Shown: positions 9,501 to 20,194 of the stretch, piece after piece
How the letters are laid out: each line of letters begins with the position of its first letter
Position numbering within the stretch: the stretch's first letter is position 1
Assembly: GCA_900752545.1 (NCBI GenBank)
Contig: CAADVS010000086.1
Coordinates: 1-64,000, forward strand
Source: an uncultured Collinsella sp.
Lineage (GTDB): Bacteria > Actinomycetota > Coriobacteriia > Coriobacteriales > Coriobacteriaceae
Direction of reading: 5' to 3'
Length of the DNA stretch: 64,000 nucleotides
Notes under the pieces: generated by a model
Told to the model about the DNA's origin: nothing
The model's database searches: none
Seen by the model: only the letters and a program-made list of their open reading frames with translations
Translations under genes and position numbers: made by a program

Positions 9501-10605
9501 GATGACCGTTGCTATTGCAGCCGGCGGCACGGCAGGACACATCAACCCCGCGCTCGCCTTGGCCGAAGAGCTGCGTGATCGTGGCCACCACGTTGTGTTC
9601 GTGGGCCAGTCGCGCAAGCTCGAGGGTCGTCTGGTCCCCGAGGCTGGGTTTGATTTTGTGCCCATTACGGTCACTGGCTTCGACCGCTCCCGTCCTTGGA
9701 CGGCGCTGACCTCGCTGTGGCGTGTCAACAAGGCCAAACGTGCGCTCGCCAATCATTTCTCAAAGGTCGGCAAGCCCGATGCCGCCATCGGTTTTGGTGC
9801 CTATGTCGAGGTTCCGCTGCTGGGGTGGTGCAAGGGCGCGGGCGTTCCGTATCTGCTGCATGAGCAGAACTCTGTTCCGGGCCTGGCCAACAAGATGATG
9901 AACTCCCACGCCGCCCGCGTGTGCATCTCGGTGCCGGCAGCGCGTTCGGTCTTTGAGCGCGAAGGTGACCCTGACCACGTGCTCATGACCGGTAACCCCG
10001 TACGTCGCTCGGTGATCGAGGGCAATCGCGCTCGCGGCCGCAAGGCACTTGGTGTTCCCGAGGACGCTACGCTGCTGCTCGTCTTTGGCGGTTCACTTGG
10101 CGCCCAGCACCTCAACGAGCGCGTGGTTTCGCTCAAAAACGAGCTGCTTTCGCGCAAGAATCTCTATGTGTTGCATTCGACGGGTGCCGACGGCTTTGAG
10201 GAGACCGAGCGCGCTTTGGCGCTGACGCCCGAGGAGGCGAAGCGTTACCGCGTCCAGACATACATCGACAACATGGGCGATATGCTGGCTGCTGCCGATT
10301 TGGTGCTCTCGCGTTCGGGCGCATCGAGCGTGGCCGAGATCGCTGCGCTCGCCGTGCCTTCGGTGCTCGTGCCGTACCCGCATGCGACAGCCGACCACCA
10401 AACCACCAATGCCCGTTATCTGGTCGACGCCGGGGCCGGCGTGCTCTGCGCCGATGCCGATATCGACGGTTCTGCCTTTGCCGATGAGCTGCTGCACCTG
10501 GTCGATGACGCGGCGGCACGCGACGCCATGCGTCAGGCGGCGCGTGGTCTGGCTCAGGATAGGGCCGCCGCTCTTCTGGCGGATGCGGTAGAGGGTTTGC
10601 GTTAG
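9490..10605 (+). CDS. murG: Lipid II synthase MurG (GlcNAc transferase)
   Basis: 371 aa from ATG 9490, which overlaps the end of ftsW by 11 bp and has AAGGGA just upstream. The N-terminal GGTAGHINP glycine loop, LHEQNSVPG and GGSLGAQHLN mark a GT28 MurG. It adds GlcNAc to lipid I on the inner membrane face, giving lipid II. A GTG at 9472 would extend the N-terminus by six residues but is less likely. Confidence 0.96.
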   Translation: MTDKMTVAIAAGGTAGHINPALALAEELRDRGHHVVFVGQSRKLEGRLVPEAGFDFVPITVTGFDRSRPWTALTSLWRVNKAKRALANHFSKVGKPDAAIGFGAYVEVPLLGWCKGAGVPYLLHEQNSVPGLANKMMNSHAARVCISVPAARSVFEREGDPDHVLMTGNPVRRSVIEGNRARGRKALGVPEDATLLLVFGGSLGAQHLNERVVSLKNELLSRKNLYVLHSTGADGFEETERALALTPEEAKRYRVQTYIDNMGDMLAAADLVLSRSGASSVAEIAALAVPSVLVPYPHATADHQTTNARYLVDAGAGVLCADADIDGSAFADELLHLVDDAAARDAMRQAARGLAQDRAAALLADAVEGLR

Positions 10606-10702
10606 TTAGACGGGATATCGTCGGTCGCCCTCGCGCTGATGCGGTAGGTGCGGTACAGTTAACGGGTTACAGGCAGTGTTTACGCAAGGAGTACACGAGC
10701 AC

Positions 10703-12121
10703 ATGGCTGATTCCCAGACTGCAACCTCCGCGCCCGAGTTTAAGAGCGCCCACTTTATCGGTATCGGCGGCGCCGGCATGAGCGGCATCGCCCTCGTTCT
10801 GCACGAGCGTGGTTATGCCGTTACCGGCTCCGACCTTAAGACGTCACGTTATATCCGCCAGCTTACCCGCGCTGGTGTGAAGGTGCATGTGGGCCATGAG
10901 GCCGCCACGATCGACGAGGTCAAGCCCGACGTGGTTGTTGTCTCCACCGCTATTCCGGAGTCCAACCCTGAACTCGTGCGCGCTCGCGAGCTTGGTATTC
11001 CCGTGTGGCCCCGTGCCAAGATGCTCTCTGCTTTGGGCCACGGCTACACCACCGTCGCTGTTGCCGGCACGCATGGCAAGACCACCACGTCTTCGATGTG
11101 CGCCACCATGCTCGACCGCATGGGCCTGGATCCGAGCTTCTTGATCGGCGGCATCGTCGAGGGCTATGACACGAACGGCAAGAACGGCTCGGGCGACTAC
11201 TTTGTCGCCGAGGCCGACGAGTCCGACAGCTCCTTCCTGTTCCTGAACCCCAACGTGGTCATTGTGACCAACGTCGAGGCCGACCACCTCGATCACTACT
11301 CGGGTATCGAGGAGATCGAGGCAACTTTCGCCAAATTCATGAGCTTGGTGGGCGAGGACGGCACCGTCATCGTCTGCGGTGAGGACCCGCATCTGGTCGA
11401 GCTCGCCAAGTCGACGGGCCGTCACGTGCTTTCCTACGGCTTTGCCGAGAGCAACGACATCGTCTGCATGCACCCGGATGTCAAGGGCATCCAGAGCGAC
11501 TTTATCGTTCGCTTTGAGGACGGCACTGAGCACGCTGTGGAGATCAAGAGCAATCCCGGTCGCCACAACATGCTCAACGCCACGGCGGTGCTCACCGTCG
11601 CCCATGTCCTGGGCCTTGACATCGACGCCGCCGCCAAGGCGCTCTCGAGCTTTGAGGGCGTCCGCCGTCGCTTTACCCACGTGGGCGATATCGATGGCAT
11701 CACCGTGGTCGATGATTACGGCCATCACCCCACCGAGATCAAGGCGACGCTTGCTGCTGCTTCGTCGCTGGGCTACAAGCACGTCGACGTCGTGTTCCAG
11801 CCGCACCGCTATTCGCGCCTGCAGGCCCTGTGCGACGACTTTGCCGATGCATTTGCCAATGCCGATAAACTGCTGCTGATTGATGTGTTCTCGGCTGGCG
11901 AGATGCCCATTCCGGGTGTCACCTCTAAGATGCTCGCCGATACCGTGCGCGCCAAGCATCCTGGCAAGGAGGTCGTGTACTGCTCCAGCCGTCTTGAGCT
12001 CAATCAGGAGCTCGAGCAGATGGTGGGCGAGGGCGATCTGCTGCTCACTATGGGTGCCGGTGACGTTACGACCGTCGGCCCCGAGTTCATTGAGTATCTG
12101 ACTGCCAAGAAAGACGCTTAA
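10703..12121 (+). CDS. murC: UDP-N-acetylmuramate--L-alanine ligase MurC
   Basis: 472 aa from ATG 10703, with AAGGAG 11 nt upstream. A GTG at 10676 in the same frame would add nine residues. The N-terminus has the Rossmann motif GIGGAGMSGIA, the ATP loop GTHGKTTTSS lies near residue 122, and HHPTEIKAT and FQPHRYSR are in the C-terminal half. It adds L-Ala to UDP-MurNAc, the first step of the stem peptide. A 97-bp gap separates it from murG. Confidence 0.96.
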   Translation: MADSQTATSAPEFKSAHFIGIGGAGMSGIALVLHERGYAVTGSDLKTSRYIRQLTRAGVKVHVGHEAATIDEVKPDVVVVSTAIPESNPELVRARELGIPVWPRAKMLSALGHGYTTVAVAGTHGKTTTSSMCATMLDRMGLDPSFLIGGIVEGYDTNGKNGSGDYFVAEADESDSSFLFLNPNVVIVTNVEADHLDHYSGIEEIEATFAKFMSLVGEDGTVIVCGEDPHLVELAKSTGRHVLSYGFAESNDIVCMHPDVKGIQSDFIVRFEDGTEHAVEIKSNPGRHNMLNATAVLTVAHVLGLDIDAAAKALSSFEGVRRRFTHVGDIDGITVVDDYGHHPTEIKATLAAASSLGYKHVDVVFQPHRYSRLQALCDDFADAFANADKLLLIDVFSAGEMPIPGVTSKMLADTVRAKHPGKEVVYCSSRLELNQELEQMVGEGDLLLTMGAGDVTTVGPEFIEYLTAKKDA

Positions 12122-12126
12122 GTCTA

Positions 12127-13038
12127 ATGGGTCTGTTTAACGCCGTCATGGCGCTCTCGGGCATGATCGACACGGATGTGATCGAGGACGAGCGCCTTGC
12201 GCGTCATACGAGCTATCGTATCGGCGGCAAGGCCGACCTCTTTGTGACGTGCCATAGCTATCATGCCCTCCGCCGCGCCGTGGCGGTGCTCGATCGCGAG
12301 CAGGTGCCGTGGGTCATCATCGGTAAGGGCTCCAATCTGCTGGTTGCCGATGGCGGTTATCGCGGTGCCGTCATTTCGCTCGGACGTGAGTTTCAGCGCA
12401 CGGTTGTTGCCGATGACGGTTGTACGCTGACGGTCGGTGCGGGCGTGATGTTTGCGCGCCTGGTCAACGATGCCCTGTCGCGTAGCCTCTCGGGCCTTGA
12501 GTTTGCCGTCGGCATCCCTGGTTCGGTCGGCGGTGCGATATCTATGAATGCCGGCACACGGACCGAGTGGATTGGCTCGCTGGTTGAGGATGTCGTAACG
12601 TTTGACCCGGCATCCGGTATCAAGCATTATGCGGGGTCCGAGATCACTTGGGGCTACCGCGAATGTAGCCTTCCCCGCAATGAGATCATCCTCGAGTGCG
12701 TGCTCAAGCTTAAACCGGCGCCCAAGGCCGACATTCGCGAGCGCATGGAACGGTACCTGACGAGGCGCAAGCGTACGCAGCCCATGGGTCGCGCATCCTG
12801 CGGGTCGGTCTTTCGTAACCCGCCCGATGCGAGTGTGGGCAAGCTTATCGAGGATTGTGGATTAAAGGGTTTTTCGATTGGCGGCGCGGAAGTTTCGCCC
12901 GTTCACGCTAATTTTATCGTTAATAACGGAACTGCCTCGGCCGATGACGTTGCCGCGGTTATCAGACATGTGCACGGAAAGGTGAGGGAGGCGTATGGCA
13001 TCGAGCTCAGACCGGAAGTTAAATTCCTCGGCTTCTAG
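12127..13038 (+). CDS. murB: UDP-N-acetylenolpyruvoylglucosamine reductase MurB
   Basis: 303 aa. The FAD-binding motifs GKGSNLLVADGG and GSVGGAISMNAGT are present, as is ASCGSVFRNP with the catalytic serine of the short (type II) MurB class. It reduces UDP-GlcNAc-enolpyruvate to UDP-MurNAc with NADPH. It starts 5 nt after murC, and its last 44 bp overlap ftsQ in another frame. Confidence 0.95.
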   Translation: MGLFNAVMALSGMIDTDVIEDERLARHTSYRIGGKADLFVTCHSYHALRRAVAVLDREQVPWVIIGKGSNLLVADGGYRGAVISLGREFQRTVVADDGCTLTVGAGVMFARLVNDALSRSLSGLEFAVGIPGSVGGAISMNAGTRTEWIGSLVEDVVTFDPASGIKHYAGSEITWGYRECSLPRNEIILECVLKLKPAPKADIRERMERYLTRRKRTQPMGRASCGSVFRNPPDASVGKLIEDCGLKGFSIGGAEVSPVHANFIVNNGTASADDVAAVIRHVHGKVREAYGIELRPEVKFLGF

Positions 13039-14251
13039 AGCATCGAAACCCACCTTCCGCCGCGCCGGAGGGCGTTCCGGCGTGCCTGCCAAACCTCAAC
13101 GCAATACCGTCGCGCACTCTAAGTCTGTCGGGCATGCTCGACAGACCAGTCGTCCGGTTGTCGGCTCGCAGCTCGGTAATCGTCCGGCCGCAAAAAAGTC
13201 CTCGCGTCCCTCGGTGACGTCAAAGCCTGTTATGGGCGCCAAGCCTGCCCGTCCTATGGCAACTCCTAAGCCCTCGACAGGAACTAAGGCGGCGCGTCCG
13301 AGTCGCACGCTGGGCGCATCGAAACCGCGCTCGCTGACATCGGTGCCGGCTACCGCCAAGAAGCCTTCGGGTAAAAAAGGCGTCAACCCGTTGTCTTCAC
13401 TTAGGGCGATGGCAAATAAAACATCAGACGCCGCTTCTGTCGTTACAGGCAAAGGCAAAATCGTGGGCGGCGTTTTGGCCGTCTTGGCCGTGCTCGTCGT
13501 CGTTGCTATCGTGGTGATTAACTCTGGATTGTTTACCGCCACTGATATTCAGATTCAAGGAAGCGAGCATGTGACGAAGCACGATGCTATCCAGCTGATC
13601 GATTTGCCCGAGGGAACGTCGCTTTTTAACGTCGATCCCGACCAGATTACCGAGGACCTCAAGCAGAACCCGTGGGTCTCGGGCGTGGATGTCCAGCGTC
13701 AGTTCCCACATACGCTCATCATTACGCCGATGGAGCGCAAGGTCATTGCAATTGCCTATATCAGCTCCGATGACCTTGCCTGGGCCATCGGGGATGATGA
13801 CACCTGGATCGCCCCGCTGTCGACGTCGGTCGAAGTGGATGACCAGGGCAACGTCATCACGACGGGGCAGGGCTCAAATACCCTGACCGGCATTGATGCC
13901 GCGCTGGCGCTCGCTAAGCACTATGGCGCGGTGTTGTTGACTGATGTCTCGGCGGATGTCGCTCCGGTTTCCGGCCAGGCGGTGAGCTCCAAGGCCGTTA
14001 AGGCTGGCTTGGATTATGTGCGTGGTTTTTCGAGCGAGTTCTTGGGACAAGTCAAGGATATTTCCACGCCTTCGGTCGAAGCCATCTCGGCAAACCTCAA
14101 TAACGGCATTGAGGTGTCGCTGGGCGATTCGAACGATATCGTCAAGAAGGAGCGCGTAGTCACCAAGCTGCTTTCGCAGGTAGAGGGCGTAACGTATATC
14201 AATGTGCGCTCTCCGGGTAACTATACATTTAGGAACGCTCCGACCTCGTAG
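12995..14251 (+). CDS. ftsQ: Cell-division protein FtsQ/DivIB
   Basis: 418 aa. The first 150 or so residues are basic, low-complexity Lys/Arg/Ser/Pro sequence, much longer than in most FtsQ proteins. A membrane segment (about 160-183) is followed by a POTRA domain starting near DIQIQGSEHVT and then a beta domain. FtsQ scaffolds FtsL and FtsB at the septum. The ATG overlaps the murB end by 44 bp and is preceded by GGGAGGCGT. The extended cytosolic tail is the odd part; a similar Arg/Ser-rich head is seen on FtsI here. Confidence 0.88.
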   Translation: MASSSDRKLNSSASRASKPTFRRAGGRSGVPAKPQRNTVAHSKSVGHARQTSRPVVGSQLGNRPAAKKSSRPSVTSKPVMGAKPARPMATPKPSTGTKAARPSRTLGASKPRSLTSVPATAKKPSGKKGVNPLSSLRAMANKTSDAASVVTGKGKIVGGVLAVLAVLVVVAIVVINSGLFTATDIQIQGSEHVTKHDAIQLIDLPEGTSLFNVDPDQITEDLKQNPWVSGVDVQRQFPHTLIITPMERKVIAIAYISSDDLAWAIGDDDTWIAPLSTSVEVDDQGNVITTGQGSNTLTGIDAALALAKHYGAVLLTDVSADVAPVSGQAVSSKAVKAGLDYVRGFSSEFLGQVKDISTPSVEAISANLNNGIEVSLGDSNDIVKKERVVTKLLSQVEGVTYINVRSPGNYTFRNAPTS

Positions 14252-14368
14252 CGCTGGTTGATGCTTTGTTGAGGGGCCATACCACGCCGTTTATCTGGTT
14301 TGTTTGGTTTTCACGGTCAATTATTTGACTGATACGTTCATAATGTGCAAACATAATACGGTTTACCT

Positions 14369-14398
14369 TTGCATTTACTTTCAACCTGAAGGTTAATG
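14369..14398 (+). promoter_or_regulatory. Candidate ftsZ promoter in an AT-rich gap
   Basis: The 199-bp gap before ftsZ is strikingly AT-rich compared with its surroundings. TTGCAT (14369-14374) and TTAATG (14393-14398) are 18 nt apart. A small palindrome AACCT-GA-AGGTT lies at 14382-14393 inside the spacer. I infer a dedicated ftsZ promoter; the exact boxes are uncertain, since other hexamer pairs in the gap are possible. Confidence 0.4.
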
Positions 14399-14450
14399 TG
14401 CGCAGGGGTCGACCCATGCTATGGCTATAACCTTTGTTCGGAGGACCGAC

Positions 14451-15605
14451 ATGCACGAGACAGAGATCAACAACTACCTTGCCGTCATTAAGGTGGTCGG
14501 CGTCGGCGGCGGTGGTACCAACGCGGTCAATCGAATGATCGAAGAGGGCATCCGCGGCGTCGAGTTTGTTGCCATCAACACCGATGCTCAGGCACTCGCG
14601 ATCTCTGATGCCGATATCAAGGTGCACATCGGCACCGACCTTACCCGCGGCCTGGGCGCCGGCGCCAACCCCGAGGTTGGCCGCAAGGCTGCCGATGAGT
14701 CCCGCGACGACATTGCCGAGGCGCTCGCTGGCGCCGACATGGTGTTCATCACCTGCGGCGAGGGCGGTGGCACCGGTACCGGCGCTGCTCCCATCGTTGC
14801 CGATATCGCGATGAACGAGGTCGGTGCGCTGACCGTCGCCGTCGTGACCAAGCCCTTCACCTTCGAGGGCCGCAAGCGCAAGAAGAGCGCCGAGGAGGGC
14901 ATTAAGACCCTCTCCGATTGCGTTGACACCATGATTGTCATCCCTAACGATAAGCTGCTCGACATCGCCGAGAAGAAGACCACCATGCTCGAGGCCTTCG
15001 CGATTGCCGATGGCGTCCTTTCCCAGGGCACCCAGGGCATCACCGACCTCATCACCGTCCCCGGTATCATCAACCTGGACTTCGCCGATGTTAAGACCAT
15101 CATGAAGCAGGCCGGTACCGCCATGATGGGTATCGGTACCTCTTCTGGGGATACCCGTGCCGTCGACGCTGCCCAGCAGGCCATCTCCAGCCCGCTGCTC
15201 GAGAGCTCCATCGATGGCGCCACGCGCGTGCTGCTCTCCATCGCCGGTTCCAAGGACCTGGGCATCCAGGAGATCAGCGACGCCGCCGACGTTGTTGCCA
15301 ACGCCGTCGACCCCGAGGCCAACATCATCTTCGGTACCGTTGTCGACGAGTCCCTGGGCGATCAGGTGCGTATCACCGTCATCGCTACGGGCTTCTCCGA
15401 CTCCAACGTCAACCGTCAGGACGAGCTCTTTGCTGCTCAGCAGTCTCAGAGCAAGGCCGCTGCCTCCGCTGAGCCGCAGCGCACCGCTCCTGCCACGAGC
15501 CCGGCTCAGGCCGCTCCGACCCGCAACGTCGGTGGCACCGAGCTTCCTAACTTCGGCAACGATCAGTTCGAGCTTCCCGACTTCCTGAAGCGCGGTAGCT
15601 TCTAA
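14451..15605 (+). CDS. ftsZ: Cell-division GTPase FtsZ
   Basis: 384 aa from ATG 14451, which has GGAGG 6 nt upstream; the in-frame ATG at 14421 has no SD and would add ten residues. The tubulin signature [10 protein letters not shown] and the N-terminal [13 protein letters not shown] are present. A Gln/Ala/Pro-rich linker is followed by a C-terminal peptide with ELPDFLKR, resembling the SepF-binding tail of actinobacterial FtsZ. FtsZ polymerises into the division ring. No FtsA is present, so SepF (encoded at 21970) is the probable membrane anchor. Confidence 0.98.
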   Translation: MHETEINNYLAVIKVVGVGGGGTNAVNRMIEEGIRGVEFVAINTDAQALAISDADIKVHIGTDLTRGLGAGANPEVGRKAADESRDDIAEALAGADMVFITCGEGGGTGTGAAPIVADIAMNEVGALTVAVVTKPFTFEGRKRKKSAEEGIKTLSDCVDTMIVIPNDKLLDIAEKKTTMLEAFAIADGVLSQGTQGITDLITVPGIINLDFADVKTIMKQAGTAMMGIGTSSGDTRAVDAAQQAISSPLLESSIDGATRVLLSIAGSKDLGIQEISDAADVVANAVDPEANIIFGTVVDESLGDQVRITVIATGFSDSNVNRQDELFAAQQSQSKAAASAEPQRTAPATSPAQAAPTRNVGGTELPNFGNDQFELPDFLKRGSF

Positions 15606-15631
15606 GTCGTTCTTTGCATTGTTGTGCACAG

Positions 15632-15662
15632 GGGCGTGTCCGTATGGACGCGCCCTTTTTAT
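15632..15662 (+). terminator. Intrinsic terminator after ftsZ
   Basis: A hairpin with arms GGGCGTGTCC and GGACGCGCCC (one G-U pair) is followed directly by TTTTTATTT. It closes the dcw transcription unit before ylmD. Confidence 0.85.
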
Positions 15663-15815
15663 TTCGACTTTGTAAACTAGAACCTCCAATCTCTTTACGT
15701 TCCCTTTACGATTGCCTCCAGCGCAGCAGGTATCCTTTTAGAGAAGTATGACAGCCGTATAAACGCGGGCTGTAGCGGCGATGCCGCGGTACTTGTGTTA
15801 TTAGGAGGCTTTAGT

Positions 15816-16616
15816 ATGGCAGCACGTGCGGACAAAGTTTCGCGTGTCGACCATGATGGAGTTACGTTGGTGGAGGGCGCGACATCCGATGTTCGCTTTG
15901 CCTTCACCGAGCGCGCCGGTGGCGTTTCCGAAGATGCGTACTCCTCACTCAACTTGGGCTCGCATGTTGGCGATGATCCCTTTGCTGTTCAAGAAAATCG
16001 TCGCCGCGCACTCGAGGCTATGGGTGCCGCGGAGTGCGAGCACAACCTGCTCGTTCCCAATCAGGTCCATGGTGACCATATCGTTGCGGTGACCTCGAAT
16101 GGCGCCGATGACCTTGAGGACGTCCGCGAGCAGATTGCCGCGGGCTGCGATGCCATCGTCTGTACGGCGCATAACGTGCCCGTGCTGCTCTGCTTTGCCG
16201 ACTGCGTTCCCGTGGTGCTGGTGGCCCCTGGCGGATTTGCCGTGGTGCACTCCGGTTGGAAGGGCACGATTGCACGTATTTCTGCCAAGGCGTGCCAGGC
16301 GCTTTGCGATGCTGCCGGCTGCGATGCGGGCGACGTTTCCGCCTATATCGGCCCCCATATCTTGGGTGACGAATATGAGGTATCCCAGGAACTCATGGAT
16401 CGCTTTGCCGCCGAGTTCTCTTGCATCGATGCGAGTACCTCTCGCATGCTCGATCTTTCCGCTGCCATTCGCGAGGCGCTGGTAGATGTCGGTGTCGACG
16501 CGGATGATATCGTGGATACCCAGCTTTCGACCGTGCGTCAGAACGACCGCTTTTATTCCTACCGTAACGAGGACGGCACCTGTGGGCGCCATGCTGCGAT
16601 CGGCGTGATGCTATGA
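15816..16616 (+). CDS. pgeF: Polyphenol oxidase/purine nucleoside phosphorylase family protein (YlmD/PgeF)
   Basis: 266 aa from ATG 15816, with AGGAGG upstream. Family motifs include NQVHGD, the metal-binding CFADCVPV, HSGWKGT and YIGPHI. The family was named for laccase activity; members were later shown to be zinc-dependent purine nucleoside phosphorylase/adenosine deaminase-like enzymes or to edit UDP-MurNAc-L-Ser. The gene is the usual neighbour of ftsZ and ylmE/yggS in Gram-positive dcw regions. Its stop overlaps the pstS start by 4 bp, which is unusual. Confidence 0.88.
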   Translation: MAARADKVSRVDHDGVTLVEGATSDVRFAFTERAGGVSEDAYSSLNLGSHVGDDPFAVQENRRRALEAMGAAECEHNLLVPNQVHGDHIVAVTSNGADDLEDVREQIAAGCDAIVCTAHNVPVLLCFADCVPVVLVAPGGFAVVHSGWKGTIARISAKACQALCDAAGCDAGDVSAYIGPHILGDEYEVSQELMDRFAAEFSCIDASTSRMLDLSAAIREALVDVGVDADDIVDTQLSTVRQNDRFYSYRNEDGTCGRHAAIGVML

Positions 16617-17449
16617 GAAAGATCGTATCGGTCCTGAGCGCCGCTGTGCTTACACTTACGCTGTGTGCCTGTTCTTCGGGATCTTCTACCTCTTCCATTA
16701 CCGTCGCTGGCTCCACGACCTGCCTTCCTATCGCCGAGATTGCGGCCGAGGGCTTTAAGGAGGAGACCGGCATCGACGTGCTCGTTTCCGGTTTGGGTTC
16801 TTCCGCTGGCATCGAGGCCGTCAGCGCCGGAACGGCCGATATCGCCAGCTCCTCCCGTGGGCTCAATGCCGACGAACAGGATCTGGGCCTGACCCCCATC
16901 GTAATTGCCCACGACGGTATCGCGGTCATCGTGAACGACGATAACCCGGTCGATAACCTCTCGACCGAGCAGCTCCGCGATATCTACGCCGGCAAGATTA
17001 CCAATTGGAAAGAGGTCGGTGGCGAGGACCTGAGGATTCAGGTCATCAACCGAGACGAGGCGTCCGGTACGCGCGAGGCCTTCCGTACCATCGTGATGGA
17101 TGGCACGCCGTTCGATCGCCGCTCGGCTGTTCTTTCGGGTACGGGCCAGGTGCGCGACGTGGTATCTCGTTCGCGTGGGGCCATCGGCTACATTTCGCTG
17201 GGCTTCGTCGATAGCCTCAACGCCAAGACCTCGGTCAAGGCCGTCTCGGTCAATCATGTTGAGGCGTCCGAGAAGACGGTCGCGAGTGGTGGCTATCCCA
17301 TCTCGCGCGACCTTTACTTCTTTGTGAAGGGTGCGCCTTCGCAGCAGGCGCAGGATTACATCGACTATGTGACGTCCGAAAAGATGGACAAGCAGATTCG
17401 CGAGGCGGGCTTTATTCCCGTCACCAACGACGAGAAGGGGAGTGAGTAG
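16613..17449 (+). CDS. pstS: Phosphate-binding lipoprotein PstS
   Basis: 278 aa. A lipoprotein signal peptide ends at LTLCAC, so Cys19 is the probable lipidation site. The ligand-binding fold shows GSTTCLPIAE near residue 36 and RDEASGTREAF in the second lobe. It captures orthophosphate outside the membrane for PstCAB. The ATG overlaps the ylmD stop (ATGA), implying translational coupling to ylmD; no separate promoter or Pho box is recognisable. Confidence 0.93.
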   Translation: MRKIVSVLSAAVLTLTLCACSSGSSTSSITVAGSTTCLPIAEIAAEGFKEETGIDVLVSGLGSSAGIEAVSAGTADIASSSRGLNADEQDLGLTPIVIAHDGIAVIVNDDNPVDNLSTEQLRDIYAGKITNWKEVGGEDLRIQVINRDEASGTREAFRTIVMDGTPFDRRSAVLSGTGQVRDVVSRSRGAIGYISLGFVDSLNAKTSVKAVSVNHVEASEKTVASGGYPISRDLYFFVKGAPSQQAQDYIDYVTSEKMDKQIREAGFIPVTNDEKGSE

Positions 17450-17450
17450 C

Positions 17451-18377
17451 ATGGAAGCACAGGAAAACTCCCAGACTGAGCAGAATGTTCAGACGCCCAA
17501 GAAGCGCGAGCTGGCGCTTGTATCGCGCAGTACCTATATCAAGGAGAAGGCGCTGCAGTGGATCTTCTTTGCCTGCGCGTTCTTGGCGGTCGTTACCGTC
17601 ATCCTGATTTTTGTCTTTACCACGTACTCGGCGCTGCCCGTCTTTACTGACATCGGTCTGGCGGACTTCTTTAGCTTTACGTGGGCGCCTTCCGAGGGCC
17701 ACTACGGCATCTTGTCGCTGCTTGCCGGCTCGGGTCTGGTGACCGTCGGTGCGCTCGCCATGGGCGTGCCGCTGGGCGTGGGTACGGCCGTTTACCTGGT
17801 CGAGATTGCCAGCAAGCGCGTGCGCAAGCTCATCAGCCCCGCCGTTGACCTGCTGGCGGGCATACCCTCCATCATCTACGGCTTCTTTGGCATGATCATC
17901 ATCCGCCCGTTTATCGCACAACTGACCGGTGGTCTTGGTTTTGGTGCGCTGACAGCGTGGTTCGTGCTCGCCATCATGATCGTCCCTACCATCACGACGC
18001 TTACCATCGATGCCCTCAATTCCATTCCCATGGGCATTCGCGAGGCATCGTATGCCATGGGTGCTACTAAGTGGCAGACCATCTATAAGGTCGTGCTACC
18101 TGCCGCCAAACTGGGTATCGTTGATGCCATCGTGCTGGGTATGGGCCGTGCCATCGGTGAGACCATGGCCGTGCTCATGGTCGTGGGTAACGCTCCGGTT
18201 ATTCCCGATAGCATTGCGAGCCCCATCTCGACGCTCACGAGCCAGATTGCGCTCGACATGAGCTATTCCTCGGGTCTGCACCGCTCGGCGCTGTTCGGCA
18301 TGGGCGTGGTCCTGTTTATCATCTCCGCCACGCTGGTGGGCATCGTCCGTCTGATTTCCAAGAAGAAGAGGGGGTAG
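17451..18377 (+). CDS. pstC: Phosphate ABC transporter permease PstC
   Basis: 308 aa. A charged cytosolic N-terminus of about 35 residues precedes six membrane segments. The EAA-loop sequence EASYAMGATKWQTIYKVVLP is the cytosolic contact to PstB. It forms the channel with PstA. It starts 1 nt after the pstS stop, preceded by AAGGGGAG. Confidence 0.94.
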   Translation: MEAQENSQTEQNVQTPKKRELALVSRSTYIKEKALQWIFFACAFLAVVTVILIFVFTTYSALPVFTDIGLADFFSFTWAPSEGHYGILSLLAGSGLVTVGALAMGVPLGVGTAVYLVEIASKRVRKLISPAVDLLAGIPSIIYGFFGMIIIRPFIAQLTGGLGFGALTAWFVLAIMIVPTITTLTIDALNSIPMGIREASYAMGATKWQTIYKVVLPAAKLGIVDAIVLGMGRAIGETMAVLMVVGNAPVIPDSIASPISTLTSQIALDMSYSSGLHRSALFGMGVVLFIISATLVGIVRLISKKKRG

Positions 18378-18380
18378 GCT

Positions 18381-19286
18381 ATGTCCGATTCCGTTGACGC
18401 GACGGTCGATGCGACCTCGTCGCGCGAGCGCATCAAGCGTGCCCTTTCCCACGGCAAGAAGGGCCGCATCAACAAGGACCTGTCCAACAAGATCATGCTT
18501 GGCGTGTTCCGTGCCGCTGCCTACATCACCACGCTGGTGCTGGTCGCTATCATCGCCTACGTGGTCATCAACGGCCTGCCACACATCTCGCTCGACTTTA
18601 TCTTCGGTTGGCCCCAGGGCGTCAACGCCGAGGGCGGAATTTGGCCCACGATCGTCTCGACCGTCTACGTGACGGCGCTCGCCATGCTTATCTGCACGCC
18701 GATCGCTGTGCTGGCAGCCGTCTATCTGGCCGAGTACGCCAAGCAGGGCAAGGTCGTCGAGCTCATTCGCTACGCTGCTGACGCTTTGGCCTCGGTGCCC
18801 TCCATCGTTATGGGCCTGTTTGGCTACGCCTTGTTTGTCGAGGCTATGGGCCTGGGCCTTTCGATGGTCTCTGCCGCTCTGGCACTCGCGCTCTTGATGC
18901 TCCCCATCGTCATGCGCACCACCGAAGAGGCCATTCGCGCCGTTCCGCGCTATATCCGTTGGGGCGCGTACGGCCTGGGCGCCACCAAGTGGCAGGTTGT
19001 CTCCAAGATCGTGCTTCCTTCTGCCTTTGGCCGCATCGCCACCGGCATCGTCCTCGCCATCGGCCGTGCCATTGGCGAGACCGCGGTGGTGCTCTACACC
19101 ATGGGCCAGGCCATCAACCTGCCTATTTCGCCGCTCGATTCCGGCCGCCCCATGACGGTTCACCTGTACCTGCTTGCCAACGACGGCATCAACATGAACG
19201 CAGCCTACGGCACCGCGCTCTTGCTGATGGTGATCATTTTGGCCTTCAACCTGTTTGCGCGCTTCCTGTCGCGCAAGCGTCGCTAG
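18381..19286 (+). CDS. pstA: Phosphate ABC transporter permease PstA
   Basis: 301 aa, six membrane segments after a 40-residue cytosolic head. The EAA loop reads GAYGLGATKWQVVSKIVLP. It is the partner permease of PstC. Three nt separate it from pstC and 12 nt from pstB, consistent with one operon. Confidence 0.94.
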   Translation: MSDSVDATVDATSSRERIKRALSHGKKGRINKDLSNKIMLGVFRAAAYITTLVLVAIIAYVVINGLPHISLDFIFGWPQGVNAEGGIWPTIVSTVYVTALAMLICTPIAVLAAVYLAEYAKQGKVVELIRYAADALASVPSIVMGLFGYALFVEAMGLGLSMVSAALALALLMLPIVMRTTEEAIRAVPRYIRWGAYGLGATKWQVVSKIVLPSAFGRIATGIVLAIGRAIGETAVVLYTMGQAINLPISPLDSGRPMTVHLYLLANDGINMNAAYGTALLLMVIILAFNLFARFLSRKRR

Positions 19287-19298
19287 TTAAGGAGTCCC

Positions 19299-20102
<804 letters not shown>

Positions 20103-20194
20103 TCGGTGCGACTAGTCCCAAGCCGATCGGATCTGGTCCGGTGCGTATTCACTGTGCGGGCGGCATGACCGCACCCAACTGATTGGAGTGAACC

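Noticed and set aside
15663..16612. Pho box controlling pstS
   Set aside because: No repeated PhoB-like heptamers are visible upstream of ylmD or inside its 3' end.
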